From assembly GCA_002726915.1 (NCBI GenBank), contig PBSY01000038.1, positions 1-64,000 on the forward strand: a stretch of DNA of 64,000 bases, written 5' to 3'. The position numbers and the translations under genes are program-made. The notes under the pieces are model-generated. The model was not told the origin of the DNA, made no database searches, and saw only the letters and a program-made list of their open reading frames with translations. Source of the DNA: Verrucomicrobiales bacterium (GTDB taxonomy: Bacteria; Verrucomicrobiota; Verrucomicrobiia; Verrucomicrobiales; DEV007). Shown here in pieces: positions 57,140 through 64,000 of this stretch. Within the stretch, counting starts at the first letter, position 1. Each line of letters opens with the position of its first letter.

Positions 57140-58225
57140 ATGGCCTCAAAGACTCCAAAGAAATCCACTGCAGAATACGCTGACGATCCGATTAACGCTT
57201 CGTTAACTGATGAAGAAAAGATTGGGCTGCTTCGCACCATGGTCCGCATTCGGCGATTTGAGCAGATTTCGCTGAAGCATTACCACGCCGGATCCATCGG
57301 CGGCTTCCTTCACCTATATATTGGGCAGGAATCCGTCGCCGTCGGATCAATCTCCCTACTCGGGGAGCACGATCACGTTATCACCGCCTATCGTGACCAC
57401 GGTCATGCTTTGACTGTTGGCATGAGTATGGACGAGTGCATGGCTGAGGTGTTTGGAAAGAAAACAGGCTGCTCTAAAGGCAAGGGTGGATCAATGCACT
57501 ATTTCGCCCCAGACAAAAATTACTGGGGTGGTCACGGCATCGTAGGTGGCCAAACTCCTCTTGGCACCGGACTCGCTTTTGGTGTGAAATATTTCGGACA
57601 GAAAGGATGTTGCCTCTGCTACCTTGGCGACGGAGCCATAAATCAGGGCGCTTTTCACGAGGCTCTCAACCTCGCGGCCCTCTGGGATCTCCCTGTTATC
57701 TTCATTATCGAGAATAACGGTTATTCCATGGGAACCTCCCAACTTCGCTCCTCCGCGTATCCAGAAGAAGGGCTTGCTGCTCGCGCCGAGGGCTACAAGA
57801 TGGACTGGGCCAAAATCGATGGGGTCAGCCTTTACGAAATCCGCGCTGGTGTTAACAAGGCAGTCGTGCGTGCCCACGAGCACTCGCGCCCCACAGTCCT
57901 TGAGATCAAAACCTACCGTCATAAGGGACACTCCGTGGCAGATGCCAACGCCGAGAAATACCGGACGAAAGAAGAAATTAAGGAATACATGGATGAACAC
58001 GATCCAATCGATTTTTGGATCCATACCCTCATCGAAGAAGGCGTCATTACTGCCGATGACTACAAGCAAATGAATAAGGAAGCCGGAGCCGAAGCCGATG
58101 CTGCGGCCGAATTCGCGATCAAGAGCCCCTACCCCGACGAGTCCGAGATCTTCGACGACATTTATTGGGAAGTTGATAACAACACCGAAGCTGGGCGCAC
58201 CGGACGTCACTTCTTCCATGGCTAA
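57140..58225 (+). CDS. pdhA: pyruvate dehydrogenase E1 component alpha subunit
   Basis: Thiamine-diphosphate decarboxylase subunit (361 residues, heterotetrameric E1 type). YHAGSIGGFLHLYIGQESVAVG and GKGGSMHYF are family motifs; the ThDP-binding motif GDGAINQGAFHEALNLAALWDLPVIFIIENN is intact; the H-x-x-S-V-(x)-D phosphorylation-like loop appears as YRHKGHSVADA. First gene of the operon pdhA-pdhB-pdhC-lpd, all on the plus strand, divergent from mnmG. Confidence 0.95.
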   Translation: MASKTPKKSTAEYADDPINASLTDEEKIGLLRTMVRIRRFEQISLKHYHAGSIGGFLHLYIGQESVAVGSISLLGEHDHVITAYRDHGHALTVGMSMDECMAEVFGKKTGCSKGKGGSMHYFAPDKNYWGGHGIVGGQTPLGTGLAFGVKYFGQKGCCLCYLGDGAINQGAFHEALNLAALWDLPVIFIIENNGYSMGTSQLRSSAYPEEGLAARAEGYKMDWAKIDGVSLYEIRAGVNKAVVRAHEHSRPTVLEIKTYRHKGHSVADANAEKYRTKEEIKEYMDEHDPIDFWIHTLIEEGVITADDYKQMNKEAGAEADAAAEFAIKSPYPDESEIFDDIYWEVDNNTEAGRTGRHFFHG

Positions 58226-58286
58226 AACAAACGCAATCCTATTTGGCCATACACCTAAAACCTTTTTTACTTTTTCTTAAAACGAT

Positions 58287-59282
58287 ATGCCACGCGAAAT
58301 CACCTATCGTGAAGCTCTCCGTGAAGGACTCGACGAAGAACTCGCCCATGACGACAACGTGGTCATCATTGGTGAGGAAGTCGCCGAATACAATGGAGCC
58401 TATAAAGTCACAGAAGGACTTTGGAACAAGTGGGGCGACAAGCGCGTCATTGATGCCCCCATTTCAGAAGCCGGATTCATCGGCATGGGAATAGGCGCCT
58501 CGATGCTCGGTGTTCGTCCGGTGATGGAGTTGATGTTCTACAGCTTCGCCTACGTTGCTTTCGACCAGATGATGAACAATGCAGCTACCTGTCGCTATAT
58601 GTCCGGCGGTCTCATTAATGTCCCCATCGTGGTTCGCGGACCTGCCAACGGTGGCACCAACGTCGGAGCGACTCACTCGCACACTCCGGAGAATATTTTC
58701 GCAAACATGCCGGGCCTCAAAGTGGTATCACCCTCCGATGCCTACGACGTGAAGGGACTTATCAAATCATCAATTCGAGATAACGATCCAGTTTACTTCA
58801 TGGAAAGTACCGTGCTCTACGGCATGAGTGGGGAGGTTCCTTCAAACGATGAACTCGACGATGGAGAACTCATCGTCCCGATCGGCAAAGCTAAGGTGAA
58901 GCGGGAAGGCGCCGACATCTCGCTGATCGCCCACGGGCGGGCCGTGGTCACCTCACTCGCCGCCGCTGATATCCTTGCCGACAAGTATAACATCCACGCC
59001 GAAGTTCTTGACCTGCGATCCATTCGTCCGATCGACGAGCAAGCTATCATGGAATCAGTGCGCAAGACGCACCGCGCCATTTACGTCGAAGAAAATAAGC
59101 CCTTTTGTGGAATCGGCGCTCAAGTTTCTTCCATGATCATGGAACAAGCCTTTGATGATCTCGACGCGCCCGTGCTGCGTATCACCAGCGCAGATGCTCC
59201 GGCATTCTACAGCCCGGCGATCGAGAAGCTCCAACTGCCCGCGCCCGAGGAAATCGTGGAGCGTGCTTTAACTATTTGTTAG
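58287..59282 (+). CDS. pdhB: pyruvate dehydrogenase E1 component beta subunit
   Basis: Partner of PdhA (331 residues). REALREGLDEELAHDDNVVIIGEEVAEYNGAYKVT is the N-terminal ThDP-binding region; ISEAGFIGMGIGASMLGVRPVME is the conserved core and VLDLRSIRPID the C-terminal transketolase fold. 61 bases after pdhA. The ATG is not preceded by a Shine-Dalgarno sequence. Confidence 0.96.
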   Translation: MPREITYREALREGLDEELAHDDNVVIIGEEVAEYNGAYKVTEGLWNKWGDKRVIDAPISEAGFIGMGIGASMLGVRPVMELMFYSFAYVAFDQMMNNAATCRYMSGGLINVPIVVRGPANGGTNVGATHSHTPENIFANMPGLKVVSPSDAYDVKGLIKSSIRDNDPVYFMESTVLYGMSGEVPSNDELDDGELIVPIGKAKVKREGADISLIAHGRAVVTSLAAADILADKYNIHAEVLDLRSIRPIDEQAIMESVRKTHRAIYVEENKPFCGIGAQVSSMIMEQAFDDLDAPVLRITSADAPAFYSPAIEKLQLPAPEEIVERALTIC

Positions 59283-59324
59283 GACTAACATTATACTATA
59301 AATATCAACCTTAGAAAATTCTGA

Positions 59325-60602
59325 ATGGCTGCCTACGTCACGATGCCCAAACTGAGCGACACCATGACCGAGGGGACCCTCGTTAAGTGGCTCAAGAAAG
59401 AAGGTGACTCCGTCTCTATGGACGAGGAGATCGCCGAAGTAGAAACTGATAAAGCCACCATGGCGATGCCCTCATTCGACGAGGGCACTATTCATAAAAT
59501 CTATGTCAAGGAAGGCGAAAGCGCGCCCCTTGGAGCCACTCTCGCCCTGATCCTCGAAGAGGGCGAAGAACCACCCGAAGACGCCGACACTCCCCCGACC
59601 GTTGAAGCCGCCCCTGCCGAAGAAGAGGCCCCTGCGGAAATCGAACCCAAAGCTAAAGTTTCTGCCGAGACTCAGACACCCGAACCAGCACCGTCATCTA
59701 CTTCGCACGCGACTCCAGCGCCCTCTAATGACGGCCAACGCATTAAGGCCTCTCCTGTTGCCCGTAAGCTTGCGGCCGAGTTGGGAGTCGACTTATCGCA
59801 CATACGTGGAAGCGGACCCGGTGGTCGCATCGTCAAAGAGGACGTCGAATACGCGCCTAGCAGTGGCGGTGGTGGCGATCTCGGCCTTCTGCCCTCAAAG
59901 ACTGGGCTCACTAACGATAATACCCCGCTGACCGGTATGCGCCGCGTCATTGCTCAACGTCTCCTTGAGAGTAAAACTACGGTTCCTCATTTCTACCTCA
60001 ATATAGAAGTCGATACCGAGCCACTCATGGAATTGCGCGCTAAGGTTAACGAGGCCAGCCTTGCTAACAAGGGCCCCAAATACACAGTCAACGATTTTGT
60101 CATGCGCGCTACCGTGCTGGCAACGGTCGCTGTCCCCGAAGTGAATTCCTCCTTTATGGGAGACTCAGTCCAGCACTACTCTGATGTCAACCTGTCCATC
60201 GCCGTTGCGATCGACGAAGGTCTCGTTACACCTGTGATAAAGGCTGCCCAGAATAAGTCAATTAAGGAGCTTTCCGCCGAGATCAAAGATCTCGCTGGAC
60301 GAGCCCGAGATAAGAAACTGTCACCTGACGAAATGCAAGGTGGGACGATCACAATTTCCAATCTTGGTGCATATGGCATCTCCAATTTCGATGCTATCAT
60401 CACCCCGCCACAGTCTGCTATTCTCTCCATCGGAACGATTTCCAAACAACCCGTGGTCAACGCAAGCAACGAAATTGTTCCCGGACAGCGGATGTGGATC
60501 GGCATGAGCTGCGATCACCGGGTCATTGACGGCGCCGTCGGAGCAACTTTCCTTGCCAAAATGAAGTATTTCCTTGAAAGCCCCTTCCTTCTAATCTCCT
60601 AA
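59325..60602 (+). CDS. pdhC: dihydrolipoyl acetyltransferase E2
   Basis: Core of the pyruvate dehydrogenase complex (425 residues). A single N-terminal lipoyl domain holds Lys43 in EVETDKATM. A Pro/Ala/Glu linker (about 85-140) leads to a peripheral subunit-binding domain (KASPVARKLAAELGVDLSHI, then GPGGRIVKEDVE). The catalytic acyltransferase domain ends with SCDHRVIDGAVGATFL (catalytic His/Asp) and ESPFLL. It follows pdhB by 42 bases. Confidence 0.96.
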   Translation: MAAYVTMPKLSDTMTEGTLVKWLKKEGDSVSMDEEIAEVETDKATMAMPSFDEGTIHKIYVKEGESAPLGATLALILEEGEEPPEDADTPPTVEAAPAEEEAPAEIEPKAKVSAETQTPEPAPSSTSHATPAPSNDGQRIKASPVARKLAAELGVDLSHIRGSGPGGRIVKEDVEYAPSSGGGGDLGLLPSKTGLTNDNTPLTGMRRVIAQRLLESKTTVPHFYLNIEVDTEPLMELRAKVNEASLANKGPKYTVNDFVMRATVLATVAVPEVNSSFMGDSVQHYSDVNLSIAVAIDEGLVTPVIKAAQNKSIKELSAEIKDLAGRARDKKLSPDEMQGGTITISNLGAYGISNFDAIITPPQSAILSIGTISKQPVVNASNEIVPGQRMWIGMSCDHRVIDGAVGATFLAKMKYFLESPFLLIS

Positions 60603-60611
60603 ATTTCTGTC

Positions 60612-62003
60612 ATGGCATCCTACGACCTTATCGTCATCGGCGGCGGCCCCGCCGGATATGTCGGCGCCATTCGCGCCGCTCAACTTGGAAAAAAAGTAGC
60701 CTGCGTTGAAAAAGAGCGCGCCGGCGGAACCTGCCTAAACTGGGGCTGCATTCCGACCAAAGCCCTTCTTAAGAACGCGGAGCTCTATCACACTCTAAAG
60801 CATCACGGAGACGACTTTGGACTCTCCTTTGACAATCTCAGCTACGACTGGAAAAAGGTCGTAAAACGTTCCCGAAACGTTTCCGACAAATTGGCGGGCG
60901 GTATCGAATTCCTCTTCAAAAAGAACAAGGTGGACTACATCCGCGGAGTCGGCGGTCTTGCCGCGAACGGTAAGGTCGAAGTGCTCGACGCTGATGGTAA
61001 AACTGAGTTACTGACGACCAAAAATGTCCTCGTTGCTACCGGATGCGTTTCCCGCGAACTTCCATTCCTCCCCTTCGATGGTGAAAAGGTTGTCGGCTCA
61101 CGCGAAGCGATGAATCTTCCCAAACAACCGAAATCGATCACCATCATCGGAGCTGGTGCCATCGGCATTGAATTCGCCTACTTTTTTAATGCATATGGAA
61201 CAGAAGTGAACGTCGTCGAAATGATGGATCATGTTCTCCCGATCGAAGACAATGACGTAAGCGAGACTCTTAGTAAGTCGCTTACCAAGCAGGGCATTAA
61301 CCTACTCACCGGCACTAAAACAACTTCAGCTGATACCAGTGGTGACGGAGTAAAGCTCACCGTGGAGCCTGCAGATGGCGGGGACAGCCAAGTGCTTGAG
61401 TCGGAAATGGTGCTCGTCGCTATCGGTATTGCTCCCGTTCTTCCCAACAACGCCGAGCAGATTAAGCTCGAACGAGGATTCATCGACACCGATGATCGCT
61501 ACCAAACCAGTGTAGCAAACGTCTACGCTGCCGGGGATATTACCGGCCCGCCATGGCTTGCGCATACTGGCAGCTACGAAGCCATCCAAGCGGTCGAAGG
61601 TATGTTTGTTGACGGATACGAGCCAAAGCAGGTCGGCATCTTCCCCGCCTGCACTTACTGCCACCCTGAGGTCGCTTCCGTCGGGCTCACTGAGCAAGCC
61701 TGCAAAGAACAAGGTCTCGAATACAATGTCGGTAAGTTTCCTTTCGCCGCCAGCGGACGTGCTCTTGCTGTGGCCGACTCGGAAGGCTTTGTTAAAATGA
61801 TCTTCGATAAGAAACACGGTGAGATTCTAGGGGCTCACATGATAGGCGGAGGGGCCACGGAGCTAATCGCCGAAGTTGCCCTTGCTATGAATCTCGAAGC
61901 AACCAGCGACGAGATCGAAGCGACCATCCATGCGCACCCAACACTCGCTGAGGCGATTCATGAAGCCACCAGTGACGCTTTCGGGCACGCTATTCACATC
62001 TGA
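60612..62003 (+). CDS. lpdA: dihydrolipoyl dehydrogenase E3
   Basis: FAD flavoprotein that reoxidises the lipoyl arm (463 residues). GGGPAGYVGAIRAAQLG is the FAD motif, GGTCLNWGCIPTKALL contains the redox disulfide, IIGAGAIGIEFAYFFNAYG binds NAD, and the C-terminal HAHPTLAEAIHEA has the catalytic His-Glu pair. It is the last gene of the operon, 10 bases after pdhC. A strong hairpin follows. Confidence 0.97.
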   Translation: MASYDLIVIGGGPAGYVGAIRAAQLGKKVACVEKERAGGTCLNWGCIPTKALLKNAELYHTLKHHGDDFGLSFDNLSYDWKKVVKRSRNVSDKLAGGIEFLFKKNKVDYIRGVGGLAANGKVEVLDADGKTELLTTKNVLVATGCVSRELPFLPFDGEKVVGSREAMNLPKQPKSITIIGAGAIGIEFAYFFNAYGTEVNVVEMMDHVLPIEDNDVSETLSKSLTKQGINLLTGTKTTSADTSGDGVKLTVEPADGGDSQVLESEMVLVAIGIAPVLPNNAEQIKLERGFIDTDDRYQTSVANVYAAGDITGPPWLAHTGSYEAIQAVEGMFVDGYEPKQVGIFPACTYCHPEVASVGLTEQACKEQGLEYNVGKFPFAASGRALAVADSEGFVKMIFDKKHGEILGAHMIGGGATELIAEVALAMNLEATSDEIEATIHAHPTLAEAIHEATSDAFGHAIHI

Positions 62004-62055
62004 TCCAGCTAGGCAGACTGAAACATTTGCCCCACTCTTCGCTGATCTGATTGTT

Positions 62056-62085
62056 GAAGAGGTCGTCCCGCGGGACAACCTCTTC
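62056..62085. terminator. strong stem-loop after lpdA
   Basis: GAAGAGGT (62056-62063) pairs with ACCTCTTC (62078-62085), continuing through GTCCCG/CGGGAC. Two opposed bases (C64/A77) are unpaired; otherwise this is a 30-base near-perfect palindrome. No T-tract follows on either strand. It lies between the convergent lpdA and ECF sigma genes, so it is a candidate bidirectional transcript end. Confidence 0.6.
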
Positions 62086-62116
62086 CACTGATCACTCGAG
62101 AATTTGTTTCGCCGCT

Positions 62117-62665
62117 TTAAAGCTCTATCTCAAGCCGCTCTAGGGACAGGCTCCGGCGCAACGCCTCCATACCATATCGATATCGAGAAGCAGCAGTGTT
62201 TGGCGATATCGTCAGGGCCTTGCCAACCTCTTCGAATGTCTGCTCTCCCCAGATCTTTAATGTAATAACCTCGCGGAATTTTTTCGGAATCTTAGAAAGC
62301 GCCACCTGCAGTGCTCTCGAGGTGTCATCCTCAGGCAACTCAAACCAGGTTACCATCTCACCTGTTTGACGATGAGATTCGTCTTCACGCCTCCGGCGAC
62401 TGTCCGTGCTGCGGGCGAGGTCGATCGCACAACGTTTTATGTTCGTGTAGGCCAAGCTCAATACTTTTTGATCTGGGGCTCCAAGATGGGTCTTCCAGGT
62501 TTTCACCAAAGCCACCTGAAGCACATCTTCGGCATCAGCTTCACTGCGGGTCTGCTGACGCGCAAAGAGCATTAGCCGATTTCCGTATTCAGCCAACCAT
62601 GTTCGCCATAGTTCAGAGGAATCCTGCATTACTGTAATAGACGTTCGAGATGACCTTTCGTTCAC
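62117..62665 (-). CDS. ECF-type RNA polymerase sigma factor
   Basis: 182-residue sigma-70 family factor. Region 2: ADAEDVLQVALVKTWKTH (region 2.2-2.4-like); region 4: LSKIPKKFREVITLKIWGEQTFEEVGKALTISPNTAASRYRYGMEALRR, with the helix-turn-helix. The region between them is short, as in ECF factors. No anti-sigma or zinc-finger ZAS protein is adjacent. The start may be at MQDSSELW (residue 13) rather than 62665. Role unknown. Confidence 0.88.
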   Translation of the reverse strand: MNERSSRTSITVMQDSSELWRTWLAEYGNRLMLFARQQTRSEADAEDVLQVALVKTWKTHLGAPDQKVLSLAYTNIKRCAIDLARSTDSRRRREDESHRQTGEMVTWFELPEDDTSRALQVALSKIPKKFREVITLKIWGEQTFEEVGKALTISPNTAASRYRYGMEALRRSLSLERLEIEL

Positions 62666-62731
62666 ATTTTACACACAAAGTTTAAGTGGTCACTGTTGAA
62701 ATTGCCTGACAAGCCCTCCTCTCACCGGCAA

Positions 62732-64000
62732 CTATTCGGGGAAGTCCGCCTCATATTTTTCGCGAATCTCAAGGAAACGCTCCACCACTTCAGGATGCTC
62801 GATTCGAAGATTTGTCGTCTCACCCGGGTCTGATTTCAAGTCAACAAGGAACAACTCCTTGTCTTCTTGACTAAGTTCAGAAATCCCTTCAGGACGAACC
62901 GTTTCACGAATATTTCCAAGGATTTTCCAATCTCCTTCTCTCACCGACCACTTTGCATTATTCCCTTTGCCCATTCTCCAGTAAAGCTCTCGATGTGGGG
63001 AAGGCAAATCACCTGATTTCAACAACGATACCAAGGACTTACCATCGACAGGATGGGCGTCGGGAATCTCAGCCCCTGCCAACTCCGCCAGGGTTGGATA
63101 CCAGTCAATACCACAGGCCAACTGATCTCTCACTTCACCTTCAGGCAATCCTGCTGGCCAACTGGCGATCGAAGGAACTCGAAGCCCACCTTCCCACAAG
63201 GTCCCCTTATGTCCTCGATACGGACCGGCGGAACCGCCACCGCTGAAAGTACGCTCTTCAACCGAATGGCCGTGATCCGACTGAAAAATGACAAGTGTGT
63301 TTTCTCTCAGTCCTTTTTCTTCTAAATGACTTAGCAACTCGCCGATCAGGTCATCCGTTGAGGACATGAATGCGGCATACATGTTTCGTGGAGATGGGAG
63401 ATCCTTGTAATACTCGCGCCACCTCTCGGTTCCCTGCAGTGGATAGTGTGGCCAGTTAATCGCCCAATAAACAAAAAAGGGACCTTTTTCATTGCGATCA
63501 ATGAAGCCACGCAACTCGTCCATCATACCCGTCCCAAAAAACTTTCCATCCTCCCAGATTTCCTCACCGTTGCGCCACAGGTCATGCCGATTCGGACCAT
63601 TCCAATAAAAGAAATGGGAATAGTTGTCAATGCAGCCACCCATATGTCCATAGGAGTAGTCAAAGCCCTGGGCATTGGGCATTGTTTCCGGCGTGTAACC
63701 TAAGTGCCATTTACCGATATGTCCGGTAGCATAACCCACCCCTTTAAGCATCTCAGCTATCGTCACTTTTTCGGTCGGCATACCAGCTACACCCTGGGCT
63801 GAAGAAACGTTTCCAGGAACGCCTGCGCGGGCCGGAAACTGTCCTGTCAGGAGCCCGGCACGCGACGCCGAACAGATCCCCGAAGGCGCCATCATCTGAG
63901 TGAAGCGAACACCAGTCTCTGCCAGCAGGTCAATATGAGGCGTCACGAGATCCTTCGAGCCGTAACAATTCGCATCAACAGATCCTTGGTCGTCCGTATA
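62732..64000 (-). CDS. sulfatase, 5' end beyond window
   Basis: Arylsulfatase-like enzyme. The frame is open to the window end: the last 18 codons before the GTG at 63946 read Y-T-D-D-Q-G-S-V-D-A-N-C-Y-G, a typical sulfatase N-terminal segment with the first metal-binding Asp pair, so the true start is upstream of base 64000 on the minus strand. The formylglycine signature is CSASRAGLLTG, a Cys-type sulfatase that needs FGE. HIGKWHLG and QSDHGHSVEE supply further metal and active-site residues. Substrate (sulfated glycan) is unknown. No sulfatase-maturation gene is visible. Confidence 0.9.
   Translation of the reverse strand, partial: YTDDQGSVDANCYGSKDLVTPHIDLLAETGVRFTQMMAPSGICSASRAGLLTGQFPARAGVPGNVSSAQGVAGMPTEKVTIAEMLKGVGYATGHIGKWHLGYTPETMPNAQGFDYSYGHMGGCIDNYSHFFYWNGPNRHDLWRNGEEIWEDGKFFGTGMMDELRGFIDRNEKGPFFVYWAINWPHYPLQGTERWREYYKDLPSPRNMYAAFMSSTDDLIGELLSHLEEKGLRENTLVIFQSDHGHSVEERTFSGGGSAGPYRGHKGTLWEGGLRVPSIASWPAGLPEGEVRDQLACGIDWYPTLAELAGAEIPDAHPVDGKSLVSLLKSGDLPSPHRELYWRMGKGNNAKWSVREGDWKILGNIRETVRPEGISELSQEDKELFLVDLKSDPGETTNLRIEHPEVVERFLEIREKYEADFPE

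Noticed and set aside
57491-58219. 242-codon minus-strand frame
   Set aside because: Antisense to pdhA, where the sense product is certain.

Overview
The window is a gene-dense chromosomal segment with no sign of phage, insertion sequences or CRISPR. Gene content points to the Verrucomicrobiota/PVC group (inference): a 1878-residue tandem UvrA, an Lhr-type helicase, a GH57 branching enzyme, a sulfatase of the TDDQG/CSASR type, a GYF_2-RDD membrane protein, a TorF-like outer-membrane protein, and an envelope with lipoproteins and outer-membrane barrels. Almost no start codon is preceded by a Shine-Dalgarno sequence, so initiation in this organism appears largely SD-independent.

Layout. 1-5.6 kb (+): the 3' part of trkA, trkH, recG and a secreted PQQ-type beta-propeller. 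5.6-8.9 kb (-): an Lhr-like helicase and a short-lid adenylate kinase. 9-19.6 kb (+): a LolC/E-type permease, GYF_2-RDD protein, GH57 branching enzyme, DEDD-type exonuclease, tandem UvrA and a small DUF5362-like membrane protein. 19.7-25.5 kb: a helical repeat lipoprotein (-), leuC (+), SRP RNA (-), trpB (+), a secreted unknown protein (-), an L,D-transpeptidase lipoprotein (+) and rpsT (+). 25.6-31.5 kb (-): lgt, ileS, lspA, a rhodanese-like protein lacking its catalytic Cys, and an FKBP lipoprotein. 31.7-35 kb (-): sucC-sucD-gltA. 35-43 kb (-): an OmpA-domain protein, hisS, purU, tRNA-Leu, comM, priA. 43-47.5 kb (-): a TorF-like barrel, a YgfZ-like protein, a hydroxyacid dehydrogenase, ruvX, manC. 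47.6-49.8 kb (+): a UbiA-like membrane protein and serS. 49.9-52.6 kb: glnB (-), a sigma-54-dependent response regulator (+), and a soluble histidine kinase (-). 52.6-57 kb (-): mnmG, a putative metallopeptidase, nadC, birA. 57.1-62 kb (+): a complete pyruvate dehydrogenase operon (E1alpha, E1beta, E2, E3). 62-64 kb (-): an ECF sigma factor and a sulfatase cut by the window end.

Most interesting signals. (1) Two perfect parS-type sequences (TGTTCCACGTGGAAC core) lie 0.78 kb apart, in mnmG and just upstream of it, suggesting a ParB loading centre and proximity to the replication origin. (2) Two near-consensus -24/-12 sigma-54 promoters precede glnB and the TorF-like porin. The glnB one lies back to back with an NtrC-type activator, and a histidine kinase gene converges on that activator with overlapping stop codons. 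Together these look like a compact nitrogen-control circuit (inference). (3) Several convergent gene ends carry strong stem-loops without a U-tract. No wholly new multi-gene system is evident; most genes are housekeeping.
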